This document shows positions 50,862 to 61,450 of a stretch of 64,000 nt of DNA, piece by piece (position 1 is the stretch's first letter; each line of letters begins with the position of its first letter). The stretch covers positions 62,001-126,000 of the forward strand of contig CP026659.1 of assembly GCA_023525915.1 (NCBI GenBank). The letters run 5' to 3'. Position numbers and translations under genes: made by a program. This DNA is from Acetispira formosa (nom. nud.). GTDB lineage: Bacteria; Desulfobacterota; Desulfarculia; Adiutricales; Adiutricaceae. The notes under the pieces were generated by a model, which did not search any database, was not told the DNA's origin, and worked only from the letters and a program-made list of their open reading frames with translations.

Positions 50862-52885
50862 TGTCGTTATTTAATCTTAATCATCAGTCTGGTGAGAAGA
50901 GGTATATTCCGTTTCTGGCGTTAATATCAACCTTAACCCTAATTTTTATGCTGTTCATATATCCGCCTTTCAGAGCGGCGTCTATTTTTTCTATAGATGA
51001 AAATGTCTTCCCTACCGGCGGTTTCCATAGAATGCCCATTGCTGAAAAACCTGTAACATATATTGATGCAACAAATAATATGTTTGTGGACAGATCAATA
51101 ACGCCCGGGAATTTTTTTTCACCAAGAACAACGATATTTTCATCGAGAATTGATGGAGATCGTTTCCAGGGTGAATTTGTATCTCCCTGGTATCCAACGT
51201 CTTCTGCGGGTATGGGCGCTGAATTGCTGGTTGGAGGATGGATAAACAGAAATCCAGATCTTCATTTATATCTGGAGATAGACGATGATGGAGTCTTTCA
51301 TAGTAAACGATACGAAGGCAAGGTACCCGGGCCCGGCACTAGAATTTGGAGAATCGGCGATCTTGGTTCTGAAGGGCAGCGCTACAGAATTGTAGCTAAG
51401 GACTTGAGCAGCGCTTCGTTCAGCTGGCTTTCCGTTTCCTTGCCGCAGAGTGAGAAAAATAGTTGGGATGTGGGCTGGATACCGTTTACGGTAATCATCG
51501 TCTCTGTAATTTGTCTGCTGATTTGTATTTATTATAGTGTGAAAAAAATTCACAAACTTTTAATTTTTGTAGTTCTTATTACATGTTATACATTTTGTGC
51601 TCTTTACCCGGCCCAACGGGACGCCTCTATAATTTCAGATGGAGCGGGCTATTATGTCTATTTGACCGCCGCATTCATTGACAACGATTTATCTTTAAAA
51701 ACCAGAAAAGAGAAACATAATTATCCCACTACATTTTTACATTACTATCCCGAAACTGATAAATATAACGTGGCTTACACTTGTGGTTTGCCCATCCTGC
51801 AACTGCCTTTTTTCTTCTCTGCTTACGCCTTATCCACAATTGTTGATTCCCCTCTGTTCCCGGTCAACGGGTATTCATATTATTTCCAAGTGTTTGTAAA
51901 CCTGGCCAGCCTTTTCTATTTACTGGCCGGACTCATATTTCTATATAAAATTTTACGAAAATTTGTTGATGATTTTGACGCAACCTTAATAACAGCTATC
52001 ATTTTGTTCGGAACGAACCTGTTCTCCTATGCGGCTATTGACGCTTCGTTTACCCATGTATATTCTTTCACCCTGATAGCCTTGTTTGTTCTGCTCACTA
52101 CTCATTTTTACGAGACGGACAGCAGCAGCCGGAGGTGGGCCTTAAGTATCGCAATAGGCGCTTTATTGGGCATTATTGCTATGTTAAGGACTGTAAATAT
52201 AATTATAGTATTTTTCTTTATATTTTATGGATTCTGGAAAATCTCTGATTTTAAAGCCGGACTAAAAACCTATTTTTGGCACTATCTGGCGGCCGCGTTG
52301 ACATCTGTTGTATTTTTTCTTCCACAAATGCTGTATTGGCGCTATACTGCCGGTTCATTCCTTATTAATTCATATGGAGACACCAGCCTCCTTTTTAGCT
52401 GGACGTCTCCCTTTGTTAAAGAGGTATTGTTCAGTATAAAGAATGGCCTTTTATTTTGGACGCCAATATGGATACTGGCTCCCGTGGGACTTTTCTTTAT
52501 TTGCAGATATGATAAAAAATGGTTTTTCCCGCTGACGGCGGTTCTGCTGATACATCTGTATATAACCTCAAGCTGGACCTGTTGGTGGTATGGTGGTGGT
52601 TTCGGCATGCGGCCATTCATTGACATATTGCCGGTATTGGCAATATGTTTGGCTGGGCTGATCAAGTTTTTAAAGGCGCGCGGGATGCGTAATGCCTACA
52701 AGGCGCTCATGGCCGGGGTATTAATATCAGGTCTCAGGAATGTCATCCTTATGCTTGGATTTTGGTTTGGGACTAATTCAATGTCGGAGGAAATCGAAAT
52801 CTGGGAGCAAACCAGGCAAACCTATAGCCACTTTTGGCCAAATTTTATTCAGTTTATACAGAATGCTGAATTCCCGATTTTTTAA
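50861..52885 (+). CDS. GT-C membrane glycosyltransferase, phase-variable copy 1
   Basis: 674 aa. An N-terminal membrane anchor (YIPFLALISTLTLIFMLFIY) is followed by a periplasmic beta-rich part (60-200: GEFVSPWYPTSSAGMGAELL, LHLYLEIDDDG). About ten membrane helices follow. ISDGAGYYVYLTAAF (around 260) is the conserved SDG.(G)Y..Y(L) GT-C motif. Later helices include FAIDASFTHVYSF-like, RTVNIIIVFFFIFYGF and SWTCWWYGGGFGMRPFIDIL. It likely transfers sugar from a lipid donor in the periplasm. It has its own SD (GGGAGG) but starts inside the leader stop, so expression may depend on the CT tract. Paralogue at 53344. Confidence 0.75.
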
Positions 52886-52953
52886 CGAGATGTTTTTAAA
52901 GTTATTTTGCGGAATTTATCAGGTTCGAATGTTTTCACAATGGGAGTTATTAC

Positions 52954-53172
<219 letters not shown>

Positions 53173-53343
53173 TTTTTCTTATAGATATCGGCTGCCGGCG
53201 GGTTCCGCATCATTATATGCGGGGCTTCGCCGCCGGCGTTCCCTTCTCCCATACCCTTCCAATTTCAGCAGAAACAACCCCACTCACCAGAAGAAATGGC
53301 CCGACGTTAACGCTTTGCTTAACCAGAGCGGGAGCCAAAGCTG

Positions 53344-55269
53344 ATGTCGTTATTTAATCTTAATCATCAGTCTGGTGAGAAGAGGTATATTCCGTTTCTG
53401 GCGTTAATATCAACCTTAACCCTCATTTTTATGCTGTTTTTATATCCGCCCTTTCCAATTGCCGCGGCGTTTGCCCCTGTTTTTGAGGATGGTGTGGAGC
53501 CTGGCGCAATGTTTAAAATCAGTTCCGTTGGGCCGGAACCTGTATTTACTTCCAGAATAAACGGCGACGCTTTTCAGGGACAGATGATTTCTCCCTGGTA
53601 TCCGGCGGACACGGCAATGGAATTAAAAGTCGGCGGCTGGATTAACAGCAATCCCGACCTCCATTTATATTTGGAGATAGATGATAACGGAGCCGTCCGC
53701 AACAAAAGATATGAAGGAGAAACTCCCGGCCACAGCAATACCAATATATGGAAGATAGCAAATCTGAGTTCCGAGGGCCAACGCTACCGAATCGTCGCCA
53801 AAGATCTCAGCAGCGCTCCATGCGGATGGTTCTCCGTTTCATTGCCAAAGACGGCAAAAAGCGGAATGCCATATATAATCGTGACAATGTCGGCCCTTGG
53901 CTTGGCGGTTTGCTTTTTTCTCAGCCGGCGGCTTTTTACAAAATTTCTCATTGTAGTCGTATTGGCCGCGCTTTTTACCTTCAAAGGTTATTATCCGGGC
54001 AACCAGGCCGATGTTGTCCGCTCTGACGGGGTGGGATATTACGCCTATTTAACAATGATATTTTTAGACAAGGATTTGTCTTTCAAGACCAGGCTGGAGA
54101 AGAATGATCATCCGAAGACCCATAACCACGCTTTTTATTATCCGGAGACAGATAAGTACAGCGTGGTCTATACCGGCGGTCTGGCGGTGTTGCAGCTTCC
54201 ATTTTTTGGCTCGGCTTGTGCCCTCTCGGCGCTTATTGACTCACCATTGTTTCCGCTGACCGGCTATTCGTATTATTTTTATTGCTTTGTCAATCTGGCT
54301 GGTTTGTTTTATTTATTGGCCGGTTTGATAATCCAGTATAAGTTATTGCGAAAATTTGTAGATGATTTTAACGCGACTTTAATTTCAACCGTCATTCTGT
54401 TCGGAACTAATTTGTTTTCCTACGCGGTTGCGGATGCCTCGTTGACCCATGTATATTCCTTCAGCCTTATTTCCCTGTTTATCCTGCTTACCACTCATTT
54501 TTATGATACTGAAAGCCGTAGCCGGAGGTGGGCCATAAGTGTTGCCATTGGCGCCTTGTTAGGAATTATCGCCATGGTGAGGACGGTAAATGTCATTATA
54601 GTATTTTTCTTTCTCCTTTATGGCGTCTGGAGGTTTTCTGATTTAAAAACCAGCCTGAAAACCTATTTTTGGCACTATCTGGCGGCCGCATTGGCCTCCG
54701 TTGCCTTTTTTCTTCCGCAAATGTTGTATTGGCGCTATACAGCTGGTTCATTTCTCATTAATTCATATGGCGACACCGGAATCCTTTTCAATTGGACATC
54801 GCCGTTTGTGAAAGAGGTTCTGTTCAGTATCAATAATGGCCTCCTGTTTTGGACGCCGATATGGATACTGGCTCCCTTGGGACTTTATTTTATTGGCCGA
54901 TATGATAAGAGATGGCTTTACCCGCTGACAGCGGTTCTGCTGATACATCTGTATATAACCTCAAGCTGGTCCTGTTGGTGGTACGGATGTTCTTTCGGCA
55001 AGCGCCCATTTGTCGATGTGTTGGCCATATTGGCGATATGCCTGGCCGCCATTATCAAATTTTTAAAAGAGCGCCGGATGATCAGGACTTATCATGCGCT
55101 GATGGCTGCATTTCTGATATCAGGTGCCAGAAACATCATATTAATGTTCGGATTCTGGTTCATGACATACAGATGTGACAATGCCGCGCCAGGTGAAATC
55201 ATGGGGACATATGCCCTCTTCTTCTCGAATCTGGCGCGATTTATACAAAATACCGGATTTTTGCCTTAG
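53344..55269 (+). CDS. GT-C membrane glycosyltransferase, phase-variable copy 2
   Basis: 641 aa, a paralogue of the protein at 50861. The first 30 codons are almost identical at DNA level, the periplasmic part is diverged and shorter, and the membrane part is strongly similar. VRSDGVGYYAYLTMIF is the GT-C acidic motif; SWSCWWYGCSFGKRPFVDVL and LLFWTPIWILAPLGLYFIGR match copy 1. The TAG stop uses the first base of MITE copy 4, so the element sits at the very end of the gene and may have shortened it slightly. SD GGGAG. Its leader frame is currently closed, which may lower expression. Confidence 0.75.
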   Translation: MSLFNLNHQSGEKRYIPFLALISTLTLIFMLFLYPPFPIAAAFAPVFEDGVEPGAMFKISSVGPEPVFTSRINGDAFQGQMISPWYPADTAMELKVGGWINSNPDLHLYLEIDDNGAVRNKRYEGETPGHSNTNIWKIANLSSEGQRYRIVAKDLSSAPCGWFSVSLPKTAKSGMPYIIVTMSALGLAVCFFLSRRLFTKFLIVVVLAALFTFKGYYPGNQADVVRSDGVGYYAYLTMIFLDKDLSFKTRLEKNDHPKTHNHAFYYPETDKYSVVYTGGLAVLQLPFFGSACALSALIDSPLFPLTGYSYYFYCFVNLAGLFYLLAGLIIQYKLLRKFVDDFNATLISTVILFGTNLFSYAVADASLTHVYSFSLISLFILLTTHFYDTESRSRRWAISVAIGALLGIIAMVRTVNVIIVFFFLLYGVWRFSDLKTSLKTYFWHYLAAALASVAFFLPQMLYWRYTAGSFLINSYGDTGILFNWTSPFVKEVLFSINNGLLFWTPIWILAPLGLYFIGRYDKRWLYPLTAVLLIHLYITSSWSCWWYGCSFGKRPFVDVLAILAICLAAIIKFLKERRMIRTYHALMAAFLISGARNIILMFGFWFMTYRCDNAAPGEIMGTYALFFSNLARFIQNTGFLP

Positions 55270-55409
55270 AAGTCATTTCATAAATAAGATTTTTGTTTTC
55301 TGGCTAGGCGCGAAGACTTTTTAAGCGGAGGAATATACGACATATTTCGAGCATTAAAAAGGCTGAGCAACGACGCCAGGGAGCAAAAAGATATTTATGA
55401 AATGACTTC
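55269..55409 (-). mobile_element. 141-bp MITE, copy 4 (at the end of a GT-C gene)
   Basis: GAAGTC/GACTTC termini, orientation as copy 3. The left flank is TA (55267-55268); the right flank is TTA, one base off a perfect TA duplication. Confidence 0.85.
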
Positions 55410-55422
55410 TTAATCATCTTCA

Positions 55423-55464
55423 GCCTCGCCGGATAAACCGCGGTTCTGGCGAGGCGGTTTTTTA
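55423..55464 (+). terminator. Rho-independent terminator
   Basis: GCCTCGCC against GGCGAGGC with inner palindrome AACCGCGGTT, then GGTTTTTTATT. Confidence 0.8.
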
Positions 55465-55517
55465 TTCACGCCATAACTTTATCTGTCCGGTTCTTATTAC
55501 ATTTCAACGTAAATTAA

Positions 55518-55555
55518 AAGCCTCCAAGGTTCAGCCGCGGAGGCTTGATATTTTT
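55518..55555 (+). terminator. Second hairpin terminator
   Basis: AAGCCTCC against GGAGGCTT, loop of 13 nt, then GATATTTTT. Confidence 0.65.
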
Positions 55556-55567
55556 ATGTGAAAGCAT

Positions 55568-55654
55568 ATGAAGCTTGCAAGTATTGTCATCACTGTAGTA
55601 TTATTTCTCATTACTTATTTTTTGTTACTTATTAACTTTTTAATGTTGATGTGA
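55568..55654 (+). CDS. Possible 28-aa single-TM peptide
   Basis: MKLASIVITVVLFLITYFLL followed by LINFLMLM: one membrane helix from end to end. No good SD. It is adjacent to a second such ORF. Could be a type I toxin-like peptide, or chance in AT-rich DNA. Confidence 0.3.
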   Translation: MKLASIVITVVLFLITYFLLLINFLMLM

Positions 55655-55662
55655 TTATATTC

Positions 55663-55761
55663 ATGCCGTTGTTGCGGGAGACTTTATTACAGTTGATGGC
55701 TTTTGGTATCCTTCTAATAATGATTTCTATATTGATTGGATACTGTTTTGCTACTTACTAA
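55663..55761 (+). CDS. Possible 32-aa single-TM peptide (holin-like toxin style)
   Basis: MPLLRETLLQLMAFGILLIM then ISILIGYCFATY. The (L)..LM.(A/S)FG.L(I)..(I)..L(I) pattern recalls small holin-like or TxpA-type toxins. No antisense RNA promoter was confirmed. Confidence 0.3.
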   Translation: MPLLRETLLQLMAFGILLIMISILIGYCFATY

Positions 55762-56173
55762 ACCAACTGTAATTGACATATCATTGTCTTTCTATATACT
55801 GTAAAAATATCACCAGCATGGCAGACTATGAAATATAAGTCTAATGGTGGAGTTTTCATCCGGTGGGGCATGAAAGATCAGCGTGTTGATTGATGATCTT
55901 TCTACCCAGCCGGGTAGCTTGAAGACTGTCTGGTCAGGGAACGGTGATGATTTTTTGATGCGTTGATCATGCCCGCATGTGGCGCGGGCTGAAGTTCCGT
56001 ATCGTGTTATTTTCATATTATAAACATCGTCAAAAATTTAAGCCTTTTAGACGGGCTGTGTCTGTATTTTTGCGCTGTCATTTGTGTGTCGATAGGTTGC
56101 TGGCCCTGGTTTGTGAGCGATTGATTGTTGAAAGCCGGAGAAGTGATTCACCGGCTTTGTGCGGAGGTTTCTT

Positions 56174-57760
56174 TTGGTTCATTGGAAGTCGGAAAAGATT
56201 ACTGTTGGCCTCTTTTTCATAATATATCTGTTAATGGGGATTGCAATTCATGCTGATTACGGCATTTCGTGGGATGAGCTCACTCAAAGACTCCATGGGC
56301 CTATTAATCATAAATATATAGGTGAGAAAATCGCTCCGTTCCTGCTTACGGGTGAGACTGCGGAGGCTCTTGATCTCTACAAATGGTATGATAGAGACTA
56401 TGGCGTGGCCTCTGAAATTGTTTTCTACGGTCTGGAGCGGGCTTTCAATATTGATGGAGATATGAATATTTATATCTTCAGGCATTTATTGACCTTTTTA
56501 TGCGCATTCGCCGGAGTTTTAGCCTTGTATGCGGCAGCCAAGAATACTTATGGCGATTATCGTATCGGTTTAATTGCCGCATTAATGATGATTCTGTCGC
56601 CCAGAATGTTTGCTGAATCGTTTTATAATTCAAAAGATATTATCTTCATGTCTTCCTGCGCTATTGTCATATATGCAATAGTCAAATATTCATTGGATGG
56701 GAGACTTGTTTCAGCCTTTTTATGCGGCCTGTTCACAGCGGTGTCAATCGATCTGAGAATAATGGGAATCATGTTCATTCCCATATTTTGTGTGGCTTCT
56801 ATTGGTCTATTCTTGCGAAAGCAGGTGTCGATCAAGCGTCTGTGCCTCAATTCGCTCATATATATTGTAATCTCATCAGCATTTATTTACTTTTTATTTC
56901 CTTTTTTATGGGAGCATCCGATAGATAATTTTATATATAGTTTTAATAATATGAAAAACTTCCGTTTCACGGGACCAACCCATTATTTGGGAATGTTTCA
57001 TAAATGTATGGAGCTGCCCTGGCATTATATACCAGTGTGGGTTCTGATAACGACCCCTCTGGCCTATTCCGCATTGATGATTATCGGTACTTTTGTGATA
57101 TTCGGGCAGTTAGCAAAAAACATTTTCGGCTTTTTTAAAGATCAAAAGCTGCTGCTTGATCTGATCTTTTTATCATTGGTCCTCTGCCCGGTCGCCGCCG
57201 TCATCATTCTGTCTTCGGTTTTATACGACGGCTGGAGACAGATGTATTTCATTTATCCGGCCTTTATTCTTGTGGCAATAAAAGGTTTTGTTTTTCTGTT
57301 GAATTCAACTAAAATGGTCAGATATTCAGCTATGGCTGTTGTCGCTTTTAGTTTCATGTGGAATGCCGCCTGGATTTTTAATGCCCATCCTCTGCAAAAT
57401 GTCTATTTTAACGTCCTGGCAGGAAAGGACTGGCGAAACAACTTTGAAGTGGATTATTGGGGATTGGCCAATAGAGAGGCCATACAATATATTCTGGACA
57501 ACGATCCCGGTTCCACTATTACCTTAAAAGCCGTCAGCGGCGCCAACTTACATGTTTCAGTGTTGATTTTTCCTCAGAAAGACCGGGAAAGAATTGTTTT
57601 GGCGGGCCCGAACGAGGATGCTCGGTATCTGCTCACCAATTATCGCAACTGGGAGGATTGTGATAAAGGCGACGCCGAATATCTCAAGAGCCATGATCTT
57701 TTTTATGAGAAAACGATTGATGGGGAGATAATACTCAGGATATTCAAGCGCCGGGATTAA
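56174..57760 (+). CDS. GT-C/PMT-like membrane protein
   Basis: 528 aa from TTG 56174, which has GGAGG 6 nt upstream; a GTG at 56159 has no SD. About 11 membrane helices. The first periplasmic loop reads HADYGISWDELTQRLHGPIN, with Asp and Glu at the position of the GT39/PMT catalytic acid (DE motif WDE). FRHLLTFLCAFAGVLALYAA, IGLIAALMMILSPRMFAESF and NSKDIIFMSSCAIVIYAIVK follow the PMT_2/GT39 helix order. The C-terminal soluble part (LAGKDWRNNFEVDYWGLANR) is also typical. Probable lipid-donor glycosyltransferase of the inner membrane. It is transcribed after two terminators, so from its own promoter. Confidence 0.7.
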   Translation: MVHWKSEKITVGLFFIIYLLMGIAIHADYGISWDELTQRLHGPINHKYIGEKIAPFLLTGETAEALDLYKWYDRDYGVASEIVFYGLERAFNIDGDMNIYIFRHLLTFLCAFAGVLALYAAAKNTYGDYRIGLIAALMMILSPRMFAESFYNSKDIIFMSSCAIVIYAIVKYSLDGRLVSAFLCGLFTAVSIDLRIMGIMFIPIFCVASIGLFLRKQVSIKRLCLNSLIYIVISSAFIYFLFPFLWEHPIDNFIYSFNNMKNFRFTGPTHYLGMFHKCMELPWHYIPVWVLITTPLAYSALMIIGTFVIFGQLAKNIFGFFKDQKLLLDLIFLSLVLCPVAAVIILSSVLYDGWRQMYFIYPAFILVAIKGFVFLLNSTKMVRYSAMAVVAFSFMWNAAWIFNAHPLQNVYFNVLAGKDWRNNFEVDYWGLANREAIQYILDNDPGSTITLKAVSGANLHVSVLIFPQKDRERIVLAGPNEDARYLLTNYRNWEDCDKGDAEYLKSHDLFYEKTIDGEIILRIFKRRD

Positions 57761-57878
57761 AGCGGCGGCTGAACCTGATTTCAGGCCTGATGACTGTATC
57801 AGTTTAAATTGTCGGCGTGATGCGCCCTGGTTTTGATTCGGCAGGAATTTTTTCTATGATAACGTTCTGTGAGGTTAT

Positions 57879-59309
57879 ATGATAAGCGTTGTTTTATGCG
57901 GGGGCGCCGGTTCCCGCCTGTGGCCGGTGTCGCGCGAACTTCACCCCAAGCCCTTCCTTCGGCTGCCTGACGGACACAGCCTCATCCAGAAAGCCTTTAT
58001 CCATGCGGCTTCGTTGCCGCATATGCAGGAAATTTTGACAGTCACCAACAGGGATTTGCACTTTAAGGCAATCGAAGAATTTAAAAACAGCGGTGTGTCA
58101 GTACCGTCTTCATACATACTGGAACCCTTCGGCCGCAATACCGCTCCGGCCATTGCCGCCGCCGCGTTCGAGGTGAAGAGGCGCTTCGGCGGCGATACCC
58201 CCATGTTGATCCTGGCGGCGGATCATCTTATTTCAAAGCCGGATAATTTTTCGCAGGCCGTGGCCGAAGCAGTGGAACTGGCTGCGGACGGAAAGATAGT
58301 CGCGCTCGGAATTCAGCCGACCGGGCCTGAATGCGGCTTCGGTTATATTGAAGCTGAAGGTCGCCGGGTGTTGAGATTCGTGGAAAAGCCGGATCCCGGA
58401 ACGGCTCTGGAATATTTTGAATCAGGAAAGTTTTTCTGGAATGCCGGTATTTTCTGTTTCAAGGCGGACACGGTTCTGTCTGAACTGGCAATCTACAACA
58501 GTGATCTTGCGGTTGATATGGAAAAGTGTCTTGAGCGGTCCAGGGCCGGCGCCTGCCATGATGACGTTGTCGAGCTTGACGGACAGACATTCTCCACGGT
58601 GAAAGACATTTCCATAGACTATGCCGTCATGGAGAGAACCGATAAGGCCGCTGTGGTGCCCTGCGATATCGGCTGGAGCGATATCGGTTCGTGGACGGTT
58701 CTGTGTTCCCTGAACGAAGCCGATCTGGACGGAAATCATGTCTTTATGGCTGAAGGAGGGGCTTCGGTTCTACAACAGACCCAAAACTGCGATATCCATG
58801 GCGGCGGCCGTCTGGTGGCTGCTTTAGGCCTGGAAAATATACTCATAGTCGATACGCCTGATGCTCTTTTGGTGGCCGATAAGAAGAATGTTCAGGAGGT
58901 GAAGTCAATTTATAACCGCCTGAAAAAATCCGGCAATGAAACTTACAGACATCATCGCACTGTATATCGGCCATGGGGTTCATATACACTTCTGGAGACC
59001 GGACCGCGTTTTAAAATAAAGAGACTGGAGATAAAGCCGGGCGGCGCCATCTCACTTCAGCTCCACCATCATCGCAGCGAGCATTGGATCGTTGTCAGCG
59101 GAATGGCGGAAGTGTTCTGTAATGACGAAACACGTTTCATTAACACCAACGAATCAATTTATATAAGAGCCGGCCACAAACATAGGGTGAGCAATAACGG
59201 GCTTATTGATCTGGTGATAATAGAAGTGCAGAGCGGAGATTATCTCGGAGAGGACGACATTGTCAGATTTGAAGACAAGTATGGCCGGCCTGTCATGGAT
59301 AAAGGTTGA
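57879..59309 (+). CDS. manC: Mannose-1-phosphate guanylyltransferase / mannose-6-phosphate isomerase
   Basis: 476 aa. VVLCGGAGSRLWPVSRELHP KPFL holds the nucleotidyltransferase motif, FGRNTAPAIAAAAFE is the next, GFGYIEAEGRRVLRFVEKPD is the sugar-phosphate site (FVEKP) and WNAGIFCFKADTVL follows. Residues about 365-470 form the PMI type II cupin: RPWGSYTLLETGPRFKIKRL, then PGGAISLQLHHHRSEHWIVV with the metal-binding QxHxHR-like part. The bifunctional enzyme makes GDP-mannose and feeds gmd directly downstream. SD GAGG. Confidence 0.94.
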   Translation: MISVVLCGGAGSRLWPVSRELHPKPFLRLPDGHSLIQKAFIHAASLPHMQEILTVTNRDLHFKAIEEFKNSGVSVPSSYILEPFGRNTAPAIAAAAFEVKRRFGGDTPMLILAADHLISKPDNFSQAVAEAVELAADGKIVALGIQPTGPECGFGYIEAEGRRVLRFVEKPDPGTALEYFESGKFFWNAGIFCFKADTVLSELAIYNSDLAVDMEKCLERSRAGACHDDVVELDGQTFSTVKDISIDYAVMERTDKAAVVPCDIGWSDIGSWTVLCSLNEADLDGNHVFMAEGGASVLQQTQNCDIHGGGRLVAALGLENILIVDTPDALLVADKKNVQEVKSIYNRLKKSGNETYRHHRTVYRPWGSYTLLETGPRFKIKRLEIKPGGAISLQLHHHRSEHWIVVSGMAEVFCNDETRFINTNESIYIRAGHKHRVSNNGLIDLVIIEVQSGDYLGEDDIVRFEDKYGRPVMDKG

Positions 59310-59346
59310 GCCTCACGGGGCGTGGATATGATATGGAGATTATTTT

Positions 59347-60378
59347 ATGGTAAAAAAGGTTGTGGTCACAGGCGTGACCGGACAGGACGGAGCCTATCTC
59401 GCGTCACTGCTTCTGGAAAAGGGCTATCAGGTTTTCGGCACCTACAGGCGCAGCAGTTCCGTCAACTTCTGGCGTCTTGAATATTTGAGGATCTTGAATC
59501 ATCCTTCTCTGGAGTTGGTGGAATATGATCTCACTGATTTATCTTCAGCCCTGCGTCTGATAGAAAAGGCCGGGCCGGATGAGGTTTACAATCTGGCGGC
59601 CCAGAGCTTCGTTGGTGTTTCCTTTGATCAGCCTTTATCAACCGGGGAAATAACCGGCATGGGGCCGGTGCATCTCCTGGAAGCCGTAAGGCAGGTTAAG
59701 CCCGATACGCGTTTCTATCAGGCCTCCACTTCGGAAATGTTCGGCAAAGTGCAGAGTGTGCCGCAGAATGAAGAAACCGCCTTCTATCCCCGCAGCCCTT
59801 ATGGGGTGGCCAAGCTCTATGCTCATTGGATGACTGTGAACTACCGTGAAAGTTATGGAATCTTCGGTTGCAGCGGTATTCTGTTCAACCATGAATCACC
59901 CTTGCGCGGCTTGGAATTCGTGACCCGCAAAGTAACTGACGGGGTGGCCCGTATAAAATTCGGGCTTCAGGAGCACCTGGAACTGGGCAACATGTCGGCC
60001 AGACGTGACTGGGGTTATGCCCGGGAATATGTGGAAGGCATGTGGCTGATGCTTCAGGCCCCGGAACCTGATACCTATGTGCTGGCCACCGGACGGACGG
60101 AAACCGTGCGTGATTTTGTGGCCATGGCCTTCAAGGCGGCTGATATAGAGATTGTCTGGCGCGGTGAAGGTGAACGGGAAGAGGGAGTCTGCCGTGAAAC
60201 CGGGCGGGTTCTGGTGCGGGTAAATCCAAAGTTTTACCGGCCGGCGGAAGTCGAACTTTTGGTCGGCGACGCCTCAAAGGCTGAAAAAAAACTAGGCTGG
60301 AGATCGGAAGCAACACTTGAGGAGCTTTGCCGCATGATGGTTGAAGCAGACCTTAAACGCATCGCTTCTTTGGCCTGA
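59347..60378 (+). CDS. gmd: GDP-mannose 4,6-dehydratase
   Basis: 343 aa. [20 protein letters not shown] (NADP motif GxxGxxG with the GQDG of Gmd), [39 protein letters not shown], then the catalytic [11 protein letters not shown] and [20 protein letters not shown] (Tyr-x3-Lys). [20 protein letters not shown] and [20 protein letters not shown] are Gmd-specific. It makes GDP-4-keto-6-deoxymannose, the precursor of GDP-rhamnose, GDP-fucose or an aminosugar. No reductase or epimerase for the next step is in the window. It lies 37 bp after manC, likely in the same operon. Confidence 0.94.
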   Translation: MVKKVVVTGVTGQDGAYLASLLLEKGYQVFGTYRRSSSVNFWRLEYLRILNHPSLELVEYDLTDLSSALRLIEKAGPDEVYNLAAQSFVGVSFDQPLSTGEITGMGPVHLLEAVRQVKPDTRFYQASTSEMFGKVQSVPQNEETAFYPRSPYGVAKLYAHWMTVNYRESYGIFGCSGILFNHESPLRGLEFVTRKVTDGVARIKFGLQEHLELGNMSARRDWGYAREYVEGMWLMLQAPEPDTYVLATGRTETVRDFVAMAFKAADIEIVWRGEGEREEGVCRETGRVLVRVNPKFYRPAEVELLVGDASKAEKKLGWRSEATLEELCRMMVEADLKRIASLA

Positions 60379-60400
60379 TATACAGACGCAGGGAGGGGTA

Positions 60401-61450
60401 ATGAAAATCGTCATAACTACGGTTCAGGTGCCTTTTGTAACCGGCGGAGCTGAAAGCCATGCTCTGAACCTGAGAAATGCGCTGACTGAACGCGGGCATG
60501 AGGCGGAAATAGTCACCATGCCCTGTATTTTTACTCCAATAGAGGAAATAGAGGATAATATTGTCGTCTCCAGGCTGCTGAATATAACCAACACCTGGGG
60601 GCATCCGGTTGATTTATGTATCGGCCTGAAATTTCCAGCTTATTATATGAAGCATCCGAATAAGGTTTTATGGATTCTTCATCAGCACAGATCCGCTTAT
60701 GAACTCTTCGATACCCCCTATAGCGATATAGGCGACAATCCGGCCGGAAGGAGTGTTCGCAGTATTATTTATCGCGCTGACAACGTCTATCTTTCCGAAG
60801 CCAAAAAGATATACGCCAATTCACGAAATGTCTCCAGCCGTTTGATGAAATATAACGGAATTGACTCAACGCCCCTGTATCATCCCTGCCCGGATATGGA
60901 ATCGTTTCAGATTGGGGAATATGGTGATTATATTCTCATGCCGAGCCGGATAAACGTCACCAAACGGCAGTTTCTGGCCATAGAAGCCATGGCCATGACC
61001 AAAAGTGACATAAAGCTGTGTATTGTCGGCAGGGCTGAAAGCGACACTCTTTACCATAAAATGATGGATATGATTAAGAGACTGAATTTATCTAAAAGAG
61101 TTATATATAAAAATTTTGTATCTCAGGAAGAGAAGCTGTCCCTCTATGCCAATGCCAGGGCTGTGCTGTTCATTCCCTTTGATGAGGATTATGGATATAT
61201 TTCCCTGGAAGCCATGAGCGCGGGCAAGGCCCTAATAACAGCATCAGACAGCGGTGGCCCATTGGAATTCGTCGTTCCGGGCAAAACCGGCCTGATTGCC
61301 GCTCCGACGCCTTCCGGGGTGGCCAAGGCCATGGATGTGCTGGGAGAATCTGAATCAGAGGCCAGACGGATGGGGACGGCGGCCAGGCAGTATCTGGACA
61401 GCCTTGAGATCACTTGGGATAATGTTGTGGAAAAATTGGTGAATGTATGA
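60401..61450 (+). CDS. GT4 family glycosyltransferase
   Basis: 349 aa from the ATG at 60401 (GGGAGG SD); the longer frame starts inside gmd. IVITTVQVPFVTGGAESHAL and VSRLLNITNTWGHPVDLCIG mark the N-terminal domain. YILMPSRINVTKRQFLAIEA, KLCIVGRAESDTLYHKMMDM and IPFDEDYGYISLEAMSAGKA (E-x7-E region) mark the C-terminal domain. It resembles the first half of the protein at 62666, notably the (Y)ILHQHRSAYELFDTPYS region and DEDYGYI/DEDLGLI. So these two are likely related enzymes acting on neighbouring linkages. Confidence 0.85.
   Translation: MKIVITTVQVPFVTGGAESHALNLRNALTERGHEAEIVTMPCIFTPIEEIEDNIVVSRLLNITNTWGHPVDLCIGLKFPAYYMKHPNKVLWILHQHRSAYELFDTPYSDIGDNPAGRSVRSIIYRADNVYLSEAKKIYANSRNVSSRLMKYNGIDSTPLYHPCPDMESFQIGEYGDYILMPSRINVTKRQFLAIEAMAMTKSDIKLCIVGRAESDTLYHKMMDMIKRLNLSKRVIYKNFVSQEEKLSLYANARAVLFIPFDEDYGYISLEAMSAGKALITASDSGGPLEFVVPGKTGLIAAPTPSGVAKAMDVLGESESEARRMGTAARQYLDSLEITWDNVVEKLVNV

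Larger units (their letters stand above)
55410..56173. other. Intergenic region with terminators and small peptide ORFs
   Basis: Two terminators (55423-55464, 55518-55555), two hydrophobic peptide ORFs (55568, 55663) and about 400 bp with no recognised feature. Confidence 0.55.
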
